DNA from: Bacillota bacterium
GTDB lineage: Bacteria > Bacillota > Clostridia > Clostridiales > Clostridiaceae
Length of the DNA stretch: 64,000 nt
Assembly: GCA_021781745.1 (NCBI GenBank)
Contig: JAJXWH010000014.1
Coordinates: 1-64,000 of the forward strand
Direction: 5' to 3'
Made by a program: the position numbers and the translations under genes. The stretch's first letter is position 1. Each line of letters opens with the position of its first letter. Under the pieces are notes generated by a model, which saw nothing but the letters and a program-made list of their open reading frames with translations, was not told the DNA's origin and did not search any database. This document shows, one piece after another, positions 9,395-20,094 of this stretch.

Positions 9395-10296
9395 TGGAAA
9401 AAGTTAATGTAAATAAAGATAAACAATCTATATTATTGGAAGAAAAATTAGTATATAAGAAGAGAATTACTAGTACAGAAAGAATAGAGTTATGGGGGAA
9501 GCGCATATTTTTAATAGCATCTATAGCAATAATAATATTTCCTGTGTTTGCAATTATATCAGCATCGCTTTCCACCGGAACAAGCTTCATGCAAAAAAAC
9601 CTTATTCCATCGACTATAACTTTTGAAAATTACAAAAAGGCTTTAGATGATAATGTTGGATTTATTAAGTGGATGGCTAATACTACTTTTGTAGCAGTAC
9701 TAGTATCGACTATCCAATTGGCGATGACATTACCAGCAGCATTTGCCTTTTCAAGATTGAAATTTAAAGGTAGAAGAAAAGGATTAATGCTGCTACTAAT
9801 ACTTCAAATGTTTCCAACTGTAATGAGTGTACCTGCAATACTCGCAGTAGCATATAAAGTTTCTTTTGGAATGGATAATTTGATATTTTTATCATTAATA
9901 CTTTCTGCTGGCAGTGCGTATAATATTTGGCTAATGAAAGGATATATTGACGGTCTTCCTAAAGAATTAGATGAAGCTGCTAGAGTTGATGGTGCTAGTA
10001 TGTGGAAAGTATTTACCAAAATAATACTGCCATTAACTAAATCTATGGCAGTAGTAATCTTTTTCTTTTCGTTCATTGCAGTATACGGAGAATTTGTATT
10101 TTCAGCGTCATTACTAAAGGATAAAGATCTTAAAACACTGGTAATAGGGTTAAGGTCATTTACAGCAGGAAAATTAACAGATTGGCCTATGTATTCAGCT
10201 TGTTCAATAATGGTTTCTGTTCCGCTCGCAATACTTTTTGTAGCTATTCAAAAGTTTATATCTAAAGGTTTAGTTTCAGGAGCTGTAAAAGAATAA
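9394..10296 (+). CDS. malG: Maltodextrin-type ABC transporter permease 2
   Basis: A 300-residue permease with about six transmembrane helices; the first is at about residues 36-58 (IFLIASIAIIIFPVFAIISA). The EAA loop is EAARVDGASMWKVFTKIILP at about 190-210. It partners malF and is coupled to it by a 1-nt overlap. An AAGGAGGTGG ribosome binding site lies within the end of malF. It is followed after 39 bp by the GH13 enzyme gene, so transport and intracellular hydrolysis are co-transcribed. Confidence 0.9.
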   Translation: MEKVNVNKDKQSILLEEKLVYKKRITSTERIELWGKRIFLIASIAIIIFPVFAIISASLSTGTSFMQKNLIPSTITFENYKKALDDNVGFIKWMANTTFVAVLVSTIQLAMTLPAAFAFSRLKFKGRRKGLMLLLILQMFPTVMSVPAILAVAYKVSFGMDNLIFLSLILSAGSAYNIWLMKGYIDGLPKELDEAARVDGASMWKVFTKIILPLTKSMAVVIFFFSFIAVYGEFVFSASLLKDKDLKTLVIGLRSFTAGKLTDWPMYSACSIMVSVPLAILFVAIQKFISKGLVSGAVKE

Positions 10297-10335
10297 TATG
10301 TTTTAGGAATTGCATAATGGAGGAGGAATTTTAAA

Positions 10336-12066
10336 TTGAATAAACATGCAATATACCATATATTAGATACACCATACGCATATGCAAAAGATATCAATAC
10401 GTTATCAGTTACATTGAGAGCTGCTAAAGATGATATAAAAATATGCAGAATACACTATAAAAACCGATATGATTGGGAAAATAATTTTAATATAGAAGAA
10501 ATGAAAATTAAAGATACAAATAGTTTATTTGATTTTTTTGCAGCTGATGTATCTATTAAGAGAAATAGATACAGATATTTCTTTGAACTAGTTGACAATG
10601 AAGGTAACAGGTTCTTTTTGGATGAAAGAGGGCTTAGAACAAATGAAATCAAAAGAAAGGAATCAACGGCTTTTCAGTATCCGTATATAGCAAAACCAGA
10701 TGTATATTGTGAAGAAAAGTGGCTTCAAGAATCAGTAGTCTATCAAATTTTTGTAGATCGCTTCTGTAACGGCGATGAAAGTAATGATCCCCCAAATACT
10801 CTAGAATGGGGTGAGGATGTAACAGTAACATCAATGTTTGGAGGTGACTTACAAGGAATTATTGACAAGTTAGATTATTTAGAAGATTTAGGAGTAAATT
10901 TAATATATTTAACACCAATATTCAAATCTTCTTCAAATCATAAATATAATACTGCTGATTACTATAAGATTGATGCTCAATTTGGCGATGTAGAAAAAGT
11001 AAAGGAATTAGTTAAGAAATGTCATGAAAGAAAGATAAAGATAATTTTAGATGCGGTATTTAATCATTCAGGGGCTGACTTTTTTGCTTTTAAAGATGTA
11101 CTTATAAATCAAGAAAAATCTAAATATAAAGATTGGTACTTTATTGATAGCTTTCCAGTAGACTTACAGAAAGTAAATTATTATACCTTTGCTGAAGATG
11201 TTTCAACAATGCCAAAGTTTAATACAGATAATGAAGAGGTAAAAAAGTATTTATTGGATGTGGCTAAATATTGGATAGATGAAATTGGAATAGATGGCTG
11301 GAGACTTGATGTATGCGATGAAGTAGACCATAGTTTTTGGAGAGAATTTAAAAAAGTTGTAAAGGCACATAAGAGAGAAGCTATAATTATCGGAGAAATT
11401 ATGCATGAAGCCAGTTCATTCTTAAAGGGAGATCAACTTGACGGAATTATGAATTATCCTTTTAAAGGTGCGTTAATAGACTTTTTTGGTAATAGAACAA
11501 TAGATGCAGAGCTATTTGATGAGATATTGTCTATAAATAGAAATATATATATGGATAGTATAACAAGGCAAATGTGGAATTTAATTGGGAGTCATGATAC
11601 ACAAAGATTTCTAACAGAATGCGATGAAAAAATTGAGCGGATGAAATTAGCAATTGCATTTCAATTCACATACATAGGAGTTCCGTATATATATTATGGA
11701 GATGAAGTGGGACTGAATGGAGGTGAGGAGCCTCAATCAAGAAAATGTATGATATGGGAAGAGAAAAATCAAAATAAAGAATTGCTTAATTTCTATAAAA
11801 AGCTTATTTCAATTAGAAAAAATAATCAGATTCTAGTGTATGGAACATATAGGACATTATATTGTGAAGGAAATACATTGGTTTTCGAAAGAGAACATAA
11901 TAATGAAAAAATAATTGTAGCAATTAATAATGATTATAAGGACAACCTAATTCATTTACCTATGAGTGCTAAGGTTGAAGATATATTTACGTCTGAGCTG
12001 TTGCTTATTGATAATAAAATATATCTAGAATCTATGGGGTTTAGAGTATTTAAAATAATTGAATAA
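10336..12066 (+). CDS. GH13 neopullulanase/cyclomaltodextrinase-type alpha-glucan hydrolase
   Basis: A 576-residue cytoplasmic alpha-amylase superfamily enzyme. The first ~120 residues form the N-terminal beta-sandwich (CBM34-like) typical of neopullulanase, cyclomaltodextrinase and maltogenic amylase. The catalytic barrel follows with VYQIFVDRFCNGD, DAVFNHSG, GWRLDVCDE (nucleophile Asp325), IIGEIMHEA (acid/base Glu354) and LIGSHDTQRF (transition-state Asp421), then a short C-terminal beta domain. It should cut maltodextrins brought in by MalEFG. The start is TTG at 10336, with AGGAGG at 10321-10326 (9-nt spacing) and no nearby ATG that would keep the N-terminal domain. Confidence 0.9.
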   Translation: MNKHAIYHILDTPYAYAKDINTLSVTLRAAKDDIKICRIHYKNRYDWENNFNIEEMKIKDTNSLFDFFAADVSIKRNRYRYFFELVDNEGNRFFLDERGLRTNEIKRKESTAFQYPYIAKPDVYCEEKWLQESVVYQIFVDRFCNGDESNDPPNTLEWGEDVTVTSMFGGDLQGIIDKLDYLEDLGVNLIYLTPIFKSSSNHKYNTADYYKIDAQFGDVEKVKELVKKCHERKIKIILDAVFNHSGADFFAFKDVLINQEKSKYKDWYFIDSFPVDLQKVNYYTFAEDVSTMPKFNTDNEEVKKYLLDVAKYWIDEIGIDGWRLDVCDEVDHSFWREFKKVVKAHKREAIIIGEIMHEASSFLKGDQLDGIMNYPFKGALIDFFGNRTIDAELFDEILSINRNIYMDSITRQMWNLIGSHDTQRFLTECDEKIERMKLAIAFQFTYIGVPYIYYGDEVGLNGGEEPQSRKCMIWEEKNQNKELLNFYKKLISIRKNNQILVYGTYRTLYCEGNTLVFEREHNNEKIIVAINNDYKDNLIHLPMSAKVEDIFTSELLLIDNKIYLESMGFRVFKIIE

Positions 12067-12091
12067 GGAAGTTGTACAGATCAAATAATTT

Positions 12092-12134
12092 AAGGTATAT
12101 ATCTAATAAAGTTGAGTTAGATATATACCTTTTT
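12092..12134 (+). terminator. Intrinsic terminator of the mal operon
   Basis: A perfect 15-bp stem (12092-12106 with 12117-12131) with a 10-nt loop is followed by TTTTT. Confidence 0.9.
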
Positions 12135-12291
12135 ATATACATGTGGAATGAATAAAATAATTATAAAGTAAGTAGGATCCTCATAACTGAGTGGAGATGA
12201 ATAGTATTATTCAGAATTTAAAATAGAATAAGTCCTAAGAATAAAAAAATCAAGATGACAGATAATAAAATAACAGGGAGGAGATTCTAGT

Positions 12292-12726
12292 ATGTTTAAG
12301 GAGTTTAAGGAATTTGCAATGAAAGGGAATATAGTTGATCTAGCAGTTGGTGTTGTTATAGGTGGAGCTTTTAGTAAAATTGTAACTTCTTTAGTTAATG
12401 ATATTATAATGCCGTTAGCAGGATTACTTATGGGGAAAGTTGATTTCTCTAATTTGTTTATTGCGCTGGGAGGCGGAAATTATAAAACTTTACAAGAAGC
12501 CAAAGATGCAGGTGTTCCAACTTTGAATTACGGTATTTTTATAAATAATATAATAGATTTTTTAATTGTAGCTTTTTCGATTTTTATTATTGTTCAGCAA
12601 ATAAGCAAATTATCAAAAAAGAAAGGGGGAAATATGCTTTCTGATAAGAAAAAATGTAAATATTGCTTCACAGAAATAGATCAAAAAGCAACAAAATGTC
12701 CTAATTGTACATCAGAACTTAAATAA
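12292..12726 (+). CDS. mscL: Large-conductance mechanosensitive channel with C-terminal zinc ribbon
   Basis: A 144-residue MscL. The N-terminal amphipathic helix and TM1 ([20 protein letters not shown]) and TM2 (about residues 83-105, [20 protein letters not shown]) are canonical. The channel is a homopentamer that opens under membrane tension to release solutes after osmotic downshock. In place of a plain cytoplasmic helix the tail carries CKYC-x13-CPNC at about residues 121-140, a putative zinc ribbon. I have seen this tail type in other MscL proteins of anaerobes, so it is unusual but probably not unique. GGGAGGAG precedes the ATG by 8 nt. The gene appears monocistronic. Confidence 0.95.
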   Translation: MFKEFKEFAMKGNIVDLAVGVVIGGAFSKIVTSLVNDIIMPLAGLLMGKVDFSNLFIALGGGNYKTLQEAKDAGVPTLNYGIFINNIIDFLIVAFSIFIIVQQISKLSKKKGGNMLSDKKKCKYCFTEIDQKATKCPNCTSELK

Positions 12727-12862
12727 ATTACAGATAATAATAATCTTAACAAATGCAGAAAAATGAAAGAAAAAAAAAAAATAATTTCATATTTATCAGA
12801 AAAAATAACTTGTAATTATGTTAAAAATCATGTAAAAATTAATAGAAAATATAAATAGTATG

Positions 12863-12890
12863 TGTTAAATAGCAAGAAATGTGTTATAAT
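12863..12890 (+). promoter_or_regulatory. Candidate promoter of pyruvate carboxylase
   Basis: TGTTAA at 12863-12868 and a perfect TATAAT at 12885-12890 are 16 bp apart, leaving a leader of about 145 nt. The rest of the 12727-13040 gap is AT-rich with an A11 tract near 12771 and shows no other feature. Confidence 0.4.
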
Positions 12891-13040
12891 CTATTGTATT
12901 GATTTCAAATAAGGAAAACTTCATTATGACAAAATATGAGTTGTGAAAATTGCAATAATCTATCTCATAGTAATTTGGTTTGCTAAAATATAATTCATAT
13001 ATAAATAAAAATTTAATAAAACAAAGGAGTTGTGTTTTAA

Positions 13041-16000
13041 TTGGGGAAAAAATTTAAAAGAGTACTAGTTGCAAACAGAGGCGAAATAGCAATAAGAATT
13101 TTTAGGGCTTGTCATGAACTTGGTATAAGAACAGTGGCTATATATACTGAAGAAGATAAGTTCGCACTTTTCAGAACAAAGGCTCATGAAGCATATCAAA
13201 TCGGAAAGAATAAGGGGCCGGTTGAAGCTTATTTGAACATTGACGAAATAATAAATCTTGCATTGAAAAAGCATGTGGATGCTATACATCCAGGATATGG
13301 ATTTTTATCTGAAAATGCTGATTTTGCGAGAAGATGTGAAGAAGTAGGAATTGAATTTATAGGACCAAAATCAGAAATGATGGAAAGTCTAGGGGATAAG
13401 ATTCAATCAAAAATAGCTGCAAAAAAAGCTGGTGTTCCAGTAATACCAGGTTTAGATAAAGCAATATCGTCAGAAGAGGAAGCAGTTGAAGTTGCCAAAA
13501 TGTGTGGATATCCTGTTATGGTAAAAGCTGCTGCTGGTGGTGGCGGTAGAGGTATGAGAATAGTAAGAGGTGAAGATGAACTTCTTACAGCTTTTAGAAG
13601 TGCTAAAAATGAAGCTAAAAAAGCTTTTGGTATAGATGATATGTTCATCGAAAAATACATAGAAGGGCCTAAGCATATTGAAATCCAAGTATTGGGAGAT
13701 AAATATGGTAATATAGTGCATCTTTATGAAAGAGATTGTTCTATTCAAAGAAGACATCAAAAGGTTATAGAAATTGCTCCAGCATTATCTTTAACTCAAG
13801 AGAAAAGAGAAGAGATATGTGCGGATGCATTAAAAATAGCTAAATCTGTAAGTTATAGAAGTGCAGGAACTTTAGAATTCTTAGTTGATATGCACGGTAA
13901 TCATTACTTCATAGAAATGAATCCTAGAGTTCAAGTTGAACATACTATAACTGAAATGACTACGGGAATAGATATAGTTCAAAGTCAAATTTTAATAGCA
14001 GAAGGCTTTAAATTAGATTCTGAAGAAATAGGTATACATTCTCAAGATGATATAAAACCAAGAGGATATGCAATTCAATGTAGGGTAACTACTGAAGATC
14101 CTTCGAACAACTTCTCTCCAGACACAGGAAAGATTGATGTTTATAGAACTGGATCTGGTTTTGGTATAAGACTTGATGGAGGAAACGGATATAGTGGAGC
14201 TGTAATTAGTCCATATTATGATAGTTTACTTGTAAAAAGTACTGCATATTCAAGAACTTTTGAGGATGCGGTTAGGAAATCTGTTCGTGCAATTAAAGAA
14301 TTAACTATTACAGGAGTTAAGACTAATGTAGATTTCTTAATTAACGTTTTAAACAATGAAAAGTTTAAAAAAGGTGAATGCGATACTAACTTTATAGCTG
14401 ATAATCCACAATTGTTTGATATAACAGCAAGAACTGATGAAGAATCTAGAATATTAAAATTCATTGGTGAAAAAGTTGTAAATGAAACTAAAGGAAATAA
14501 AAAGGAATATGATGTGCCAGATATTCCGGCTATAACTTCTTTAGATGGATTAAGTGGTACTAAGCAAATCTTAGATGCTGAAGGTCCAGAGGGAGTAGTT
14601 AAATGGATAAAAAATCAAAAGAAACTACTTCTTACCGATACAACAATGAGAGATGCTCAACAATCATTAATGGCAACTCGTGTTAGAACTCAAGACATGA
14701 AGAACATTGCAAAAGCAACAGCCGTATATGGAAATGATTTATTCTCTCTTGAAATGTGGGGAGGAGCTACTTTTGATACTGCTTACAGATTCTTGAAGGA
14801 ATCTCCATGGAAGAGACTTGAATCTTTAAGAAAGAGGATTCCAAATGTAATGTTCCAAATGCTTATTAGGGGAGCAAATGCTGTAGGATATAAGAATTAT
14901 CCTGATAATGTTATAAGAGAATTCATAAAAGAATCAGCTGACAGTGGAATAGATGTGTTCAGAATTTTTGACTCACTTAACTGGTTAAAAGGTATAGAAG
15001 TATCTTTAGATGAAGTTTTAAAGTGTAACAAAGTAGCTGAAGTTGCATTATGTTATACTGGTGATATTTTAGATGAAACAAGAGATAAATATAGCTTAAA
15101 GTATTATGTAGATAAGGCTAAGGAAATTGAAAAGATGGGTGCACATATACTTGCAATAAAGGATATGTCAGCATTACTTAAACCTTATGCAGCTAAAAAG
15201 CTTATAACTGCATTAAAGGATGAAATTTCAATTCCAATACATCTTCATACTCATGATACTACAGGTAATGGTGTTGCTACAGTATTAATGGCAGCAGATG
15301 CTGGAGTTGATATAGTTGATACAACTTTCAATAGTATGTCAGGACTTACAAGCCAACCTGCTCTAAACTCAATAGTAGCAGCTCTTGGGAATACAAGTAG
15401 AAATACAGGTATAGATTTAAGTGGAATTCAAAAGATATCTGACTACTGGGATACTGTAAGACCAGTTTACAGTCAATTTGAATCAGACTTAAAATCAGGA
15501 AGTGCTGAAATTTATAAGTTCGAGATTCCTGGTGGACAATACTCAAACTTAAAACCACAAGTTGAAAGCTTTGGACTTGGTCACAGATTCAATGATGTAA
15601 AAAATATGTATAAAGAAGTAAATAATATGCTTGGTGATATTATCAAGGTTACTCCATCATCAAAAATGGTTGGAGATTTGGCGATATTTATGGTTCAAAA
15701 TGATTTAACTAATGAAAACATAGTTGAAAAAGCTAAAAATATGGCATTCCCAGATTCTGTGGTTTCATATTTTAAAGGAATGATGGGTCAACCAGAAGGT
15801 GGATTTCCTGAAGCGTTACAAGAAATTGTATTAAAGGGAGAAGAACCTATAACTGTTAGACCAGGAGAATTATTACCACCAGAAGATTTTGATAAGATTG
15901 AAGCATACTTAAAAGAAAAGTATAGATTTACTCCATGTAAAAAAGATATAATAAGCTATGCGTTATATCCAGATGTATTTGAAGCATATATTAAATCTAT

Positions 16001-16481
16001 TTTAGAGTATGGTGATGTTAGTCGTATGGGTAGTGATGTGTTCTTCCACGGACTTGCTGAAGGAGAAACTAGTGAAATTGAAATTGCAGAAGGTAAGACT
16101 ATGATTGTCCAATTAATTAAAATTGGAGACCTTGATTCTGAAGGAAATAGAGCATTGGATTTTGAAATTAATGGAAATAGAAGAGAGATTAAAATAAAAG
16201 ATAAAACGGAGAGAATTATTAGTAGTCAAGGTGCAGATAGCGAATCTAAAATGGCTGATCCTGATAATAAGTTAGAAATCGGAGCAAGTATTCCTGGAAC
16301 TATTATTAAAGTACTTGCTAAAGAGGGAGATAGCGTTAAAGAAGGAGATAGCTTACTTGTAATAGAAGCAATGAAGATGGAGACAAATATTGTTGCATCT
16401 GCTACAGGAACTGTTGAGTCAGTATTAGTAGCTGAAGGTCAACAAGTTAAAACTGGTGAATTATTAGTAAAAATAAAATAA
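13041..16481 (+). CDS. pyc: Pyruvate carboxylase
   Basis: A full-length 1146-residue single-chain pyruvate carboxylase that makes oxaloacetate from pyruvate, bicarbonate and ATP. Domains in order: biotin carboxylase N-terminal part and ATP-grasp (GGGGRGMRIV, then FIEMNPRVQVEHT), carboxyltransferase barrel (LLTDTTMRDAQQSLMATR, HLHTHDTTGNG), the conserved carboxylase/PYC-OADA region, and the biotinyl domain with VIEAMKMETN, biotin on Lys1112. In Clostridium this is the main anaplerotic route to aspartate- and glutamate-family amino acids. The start is TTG at 13041, with AAAGGAG 11-12 nt upstream; a closer GTG runs into a stop at once. The gene stands alone and ends in a strong terminator. Confidence 0.96.
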   Translation: MGKKFKRVLVANRGEIAIRIFRACHELGIRTVAIYTEEDKFALFRTKAHEAYQIGKNKGPVEAYLNIDEIINLALKKHVDAIHPGYGFLSENADFARRCEEVGIEFIGPKSEMMESLGDKIQSKIAAKKAGVPVIPGLDKAISSEEEAVEVAKMCGYPVMVKAAAGGGGRGMRIVRGEDELLTAFRSAKNEAKKAFGIDDMFIEKYIEGPKHIEIQVLGDKYGNIVHLYERDCSIQRRHQKVIEIAPALSLTQEKREEICADALKIAKSVSYRSAGTLEFLVDMHGNHYFIEMNPRVQVEHTITEMTTGIDIVQSQILIAEGFKLDSEEIGIHSQDDIKPRGYAIQCRVTTEDPSNNFSPDTGKIDVYRTGSGFGIRLDGGNGYSGAVISPYYDSLLVKSTAYSRTFEDAVRKSVRAIKELTITGVKTNVDFLINVLNNEKFKKGECDTNFIADNPQLFDITARTDEESRILKFIGEKVVNETKGNKKEYDVPDIPAITSLDGLSGTKQILDAEGPEGVVKWIKNQKKLLLTDTTMRDAQQSLMATRVRTQDMKNIAKATAVYGNDLFSLEMWGGATFDTAYRFLKESPWKRLESLRKRIPNVMFQMLIRGANAVGYKNYPDNVIREFIKESADSGIDVFRIFDSLNWLKGIEVSLDEVLKCNKVAEVALCYTGDILDETRDKYSLKYYVDKAKEIEKMGAHILAIKDMSALLKPYAAKKLITALKDEISIPIHLHTHDTTGNGVATVLMAADAGVDIVDTTFNSMSGLTSQPALNSIVAALGNTSRNTGIDLSGIQKISDYWDTVRPVYSQFESDLKSGSAEIYKFEIPGGQYSNLKPQVESFGLGHRFNDVKNMYKEVNNMLGDIIKVTPSSKMVGDLAIFMVQNDLTNENIVEKAKNMAFPDSVVSYFKGMMGQPEGGFPEALQEIVLKGEEPITVRPGELLPPEDFDKIEAYLKEKYRFTPCKKDIISYALYPDVFEAYIKSILEYGDVSRMGSDVFFHGLAEGETSEIEIAEGKTMIVQLIKIGDLDSEGNRALDFEINGNRREIKIKDKTERIISSQGADSESKMADPDNKLEIGASIPGTIIKVLAKEGDSVKEGDSLLVIEAMKMETNIVASATGTVESVLVAEGQQVKTGELLVKIK

Positions 16482-16504
16482 TAAATTTGACATTTATTTG
16501 AAGT

Positions 16505-16566
16505 AAAAGGTGCAAAATACATTAGCGTATTTGAGTTGGAATGTATTTTGTACCTTTATTTTTTTA
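16505..16566 (+). terminator. Intrinsic terminator of pyc
   Basis: An 18-bp stem (16506-16523 with 16540-16557, one wobble) is followed by ATTTTTTTT. Confidence 0.9.
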
Positions 16567-16854
16567 TAATTATGTAATGCTATGAAAAATCTTAGCTATG
16601 TTATGGACATCTAAAGGCTGGACTATAAGAATTTCAATATTCTACAAAATATACAATGTTATATTGAAGGATGGAGAAAAATACGGTATCATAAAATTAT
16701 GGGGTTACATAATAGGGAATGTTTAAGGTATGTTATAATTAAATTAAATAACACGCTTTAAATGTTTAGAAAAAGGCGCAAAATTATTTCTTGAATCTAC
16801 TCTAGGTATTAGTTACGGAGTTCAGTTATAATTTTGAATTTTAGGAGGGGTATT

Positions 16855-18549
16855 GTGAAATTAAAATGGAAGATATCAATAATAATTTCAATAGTACTTG
16901 TTACTTTCTCAACAGCATTGGGATTTGCCGTTTATAATAAAGTAATAAATATATTGAACATGAATATAGAAAAAGAACTTGATTCTAGTATGAGTATGCT
17001 TACAATAGTTTTCGATGAAAAATACCCTGGTGATTGGGAATTAAAAGGTGAAGACTTATATAAGGGAAATATAAAAATAAATAATGATTTTAAAGTAGTT
17101 GATGAGATTAAAAAGAAAACGAATATGTATGCAACTATTTTTATGAATGACACAAGAATAACAACTAATATTATTGATAAGAGTGGAAAGAGAAGCATAG
17201 GAACAAAAGCCAGTGATCAAGTTATTGAAACAGTATTAAAAAATGGGAAAACTTATGAAGGTAAGGTTAATATAACTGGAATAGATGTACAAGGATATTA
17301 TATACCCATAAAAGATGCAAAGAGCCAGGTTATTGGAATGTATTTTGTTGGTGTATCATTTGAACAAGTATTAAATGAGACTAGAAATTTAGCTATAAAT
17401 ATTGCTATTATAAGTGTTATAATGCTTATAATCGGGGTTTTAATATCTATCACTATTGCTAAATATATTACTAAAGATTTAGAAACGGTTAAAAAAGATA
17501 TTAATTTTTTTGCCAAGGGTGATTTTAGCATAGAGCTAAATCAAAAAGCATTGAGGAGAAAAGATGAAATAGGATACATCGGTAAAGCTATAGCGTCAAT
17601 GCAAAGTGGAATAAAATCAATTATTGGTGATGTATTAAAAGAAACTGATGTAATTGAAGAGAAAATAAGTAATACTAATGTTCAATTAAATAAATTACAA
17701 ATAGACATAGAAAATATTTCTGCAACAACGCAGCAACTATCAGCAGGATTAGAAGAAACATCAGCCTCAACTCACGAAATGAATGAAACAGCTACTGATA
17801 TTGAAGCCTATATTGAAGAAACAACTGTGAAGGCTAAAGAAGGAAAAGAAGCGGCCCAAAAGATTAAACAGAGAGCCGAAGAATTGAAAGTAAAAGCTTT
17901 ATCTTCAAACGAAAAAGCAAAAAGCGTATATAATAGAACTCATGAGAGTATGATGGAATCTATAGAGAAAACAAAGGCTATAGAGAAAATTAAGATATTA
18001 TCAGATGCAATATTAAGTATATCTGAACAAACAAACTTGTTAGCATTAAATGCAGCCATTGAAGCAGCTAGAGCAGGGGAGGCCGGAAAAGGCTTTACTG
18101 TAGTTGCGGAGGAAGTACGTAAGCTGGCAGAAAATTCAAAAGAAGCAGCAGGTGAAATACAAAGTATGACTAAAATGGTGATTGAATCTGTGGATGGCTT
18201 AGTTTTAGAATCAAAAAATATGCTACAGTTTATTGATGTTAATGTATTGAAAGATTATGAGACTCTTGTTGAAACTGGAGAACAATACAGCAATGATGCA
18301 ACATTTGTTGATAGATTGGTTTCTGATTTTTCGAATACAGCAGAGAATCTAAGTGAGTCTATAAACAATATCGTACATATGATAAATGAAATAAGCAGTG
18401 CTGCTAGTGAAGGTGCAAATGGGTCAACTAATATAGCAGGAAAAACTATAGATATAGCTAACAGTGTAAGAGAAATAGTAATGCAGGCAGAACTTACAAA
18501 AGAAAGTTCAAATAGACTTTTAAAAGAGGTTCGGGAGTTTAAGGTATAA
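16855..18549 (+). CDS. Methyl-accepting chemotaxis protein, single Cache sensor
   Basis: A 564-residue chemoreceptor. TM1 is at about residues 6-28; the extracytoplasmic sensor (about 30-178) ends with [20 protein letters not shown], a segment typical of single-Cache (sCache_3) domains. TM2 (about 180-203) leads to a HAMP linker and the signalling coiled coil with tip [20 protein letters not shown] and [13 protein letters not shown]. The GTG at 16855 was chosen since GGAGGGG ends 4 nt before it; an in-frame TTG at 16834 lies upstream of the ribosome binding site. It is a second stand-alone receptor in this window, not a duplicate of the one at 1122: its sensor belongs to a different Cache subtype. 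Confidence 0.93.
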   Translation: MKLKWKISIIISIVLVTFSTALGFAVYNKVINILNMNIEKELDSSMSMLTIVFDEKYPGDWELKGEDLYKGNIKINNDFKVVDEIKKKTNMYATIFMNDTRITTNIIDKSGKRSIGTKASDQVIETVLKNGKTYEGKVNITGIDVQGYYIPIKDAKSQVIGMYFVGVSFEQVLNETRNLAINIAIISVIMLIIGVLISITIAKYITKDLETVKKDINFFAKGDFSIELNQKALRRKDEIGYIGKAIASMQSGIKSIIGDVLKETDVIEEKISNTNVQLNKLQIDIENISATTQQLSAGLEETSASTHEMNETATDIEAYIEETTVKAKEGKEAAQKIKQRAEELKVKALSSNEKAKSVYNRTHESMMESIEKTKAIEKIKILSDAILSISEQTNLLALNAAIEAARAGEAGKGFTVVAEEVRKLAENSKEAAGEIQSMTKMVIESVDGLVLESKNMLQFIDVNVLKDYETLVETGEQYSNDATFVDRLVSDFSNTAENLSESINNIVHMINEISSAASEGANGSTNIAGKTIDIANSVREIVMQAELTKESSNRLLKEVREFKV

Positions 18550-18597
18550 TAAGAATTGAAATTTTCATTGCGGGATTTGCTTTAAATAATAAAATAT

Positions 18598-18637
18598 CAG
18601 CGCATATTACATATAGGTAGTATGCGCTATGTTTTTT
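18598..18637 (+). terminator. Intrinsic terminator after the second chemoreceptor
   Basis: AGCGCATA (18599-18606) pairs with TATGCGCT (18621-18628), followed by ATGTTTTTT. The two-base gap before the T run makes it slightly imperfect. Confidence 0.7.
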
Positions 18638-18821
18638 ATAGGAAATATAATTTTTATAAATTAAGGTCTCAATTTTAAATGTACTTATATCCCCAAAGTC
18701 ATTTACATAGAAAAGTAAAACTGTTACTATAAATATGAGGGTATTTTTATATTAATTTGTAATATTTACGAAGATTACCCAAGTCAAAAAGCATAAAACA
18801 TGTAAGGAGTAGTAGTTACTT

Positions 18822-19862
18822 ATGCCAAATATGATGCAGATATTAAGAAGTCAGGGTTTTAAGAGATTTATAGCATTATTAATAGTATTCTTGTTCCTAT
18901 ATGTAATGAAAAGTATGATTAGTTTAATGCTGTTAACCTTTGTATTTACGTATTTAATTGATAATGTTTCTAATTTCCTTATAAGGAGATTTGAGGGAAA
19001 GGTAAAAATAAATTATAAATTGATGATATTAGCAGTTTCTTTATTTGTAACAGCAATGTTGTTTATAATAATAATTGATTTTTTACCTTTAGTTATACAT
19101 GAATTTAGGCAAGTTGTTAGACAAATAAATGATATATATGGATCGACACAAAATAACCAATTTATTAATTTAATAAAAGAAAGACTTGATAGAATTTATG
19201 CTACAGTTTTTTCTACAGAAGGAATTAATTATATAATGCAATCTATTTCAAATATAGGAAGAATAGGAATTAATATTTTAATTGCTTTAATTTTGAGTAT
19301 ATTTTTCCTTTTGGAAAAAGGAAAAATAATTAATTTTGCATATAAGTTTAAACAAAGTAAAATATCAGGTATTTGTAGTGAACTTGAATTCTTTTGGGGA
19401 AAGTTTATATCTTCTTTTGGTAAGGTTATTGAAGTTCAGATTCTTATTGCAACAATTAACGGATTACTTTCTATTATTGGATTAGGGATAATTGGATTTT
19501 CGCATTTATTAGGGTTTGGAGTTATGGTAATGCTTCTTGGACTCATTCCCGTAGCTGGAGTAATAATATCATTGGTGCCTTTGAGTATAGTTGCTTTTAA
19601 TGACGGTGGACTAGTGAAGGTAGTATATGTTCTTATAATGATAGTATTATTACATGCATTTGAGGCATACATTTTAAATCCAAAATTAATGTCTTCAAAA
19701 ACAAAGTTACCTATATTTTTTACTTTGAGCGTACTTTTAGTAGCTGAGCATCTTGCTGGTGTTTTAGGATTAATTATTGGTATTCCAGTTTTTATGTTTA
19801 TACTAGATATAATCGAGGTTCCGTATGTTGACATAATAACAAAAGAGAAAAAGGAAGAATGA
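18822..19862 (+). CDS. AI-2E family (PerM/TqsA-like) membrane protein
   Basis: A 346-residue polytopic membrane protein with about 7-8 hydrophobic segments. The pattern is two helices at the N-terminus, a helical soluble stretch (about 90-150), then a hydrophobic C-terminal half with GFGVMVMLLGLIPVAGVIIS and an ILNPKLMSSKTKLP segment, characteristic of the AI-2E transporter family. Members export diverse small molecules or ions, and the name does not prove autoinducer transport. AAGGAG is 12 nt before the ATG, a long spacing, but no alternative start is closer. It appears to be monocistronic. Confidence 0.85.
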   Translation: MPNMMQILRSQGFKRFIALLIVFLFLYVMKSMISLMLLTFVFTYLIDNVSNFLIRRFEGKVKINYKLMILAVSLFVTAMLFIIIIDFLPLVIHEFRQVVRQINDIYGSTQNNQFINLIKERLDRIYATVFSTEGINYIMQSISNIGRIGINILIALILSIFFLLEKGKIINFAYKFKQSKISGICSELEFFWGKFISSFGKVIEVQILIATINGLLSIIGLGIIGFSHLLGFGVMVMLLGLIPVAGVIISLVPLSIVAFNDGGLVKVVYVLIMIVLLHAFEAYILNPKLMSSKTKLPIFFTLSVLLVAEHLAGVLGLIIGIPVFMFILDIIEVPYVDIITKEKKEE

Positions 19863-20094
19863 GATTGAATTTTTTATATTTTATTTAGGATTTAAGTAAG
19901 AATTTATTACACAATATTCTGAATTTTATTGAGTATTGCTGAATTTTAAAATATAATGATAATAAGGTTAATTCACAAAAGATATATAAATTGGCTTTTT
20001 ATAGTTATATTTTATAAGTTTAGATTTGAAGGCTATATATACTAATGATATGTGGGTTAATTGGGAGTTTATTAACAAAAGGGTAGGTGGATTT

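Noticed and set aside
16567..16854. Cyclic-di-GMP riboswitch before the second chemoreceptor
   Set aside because: The conserved GEMM elements and tetraloop receptor pattern are absent.
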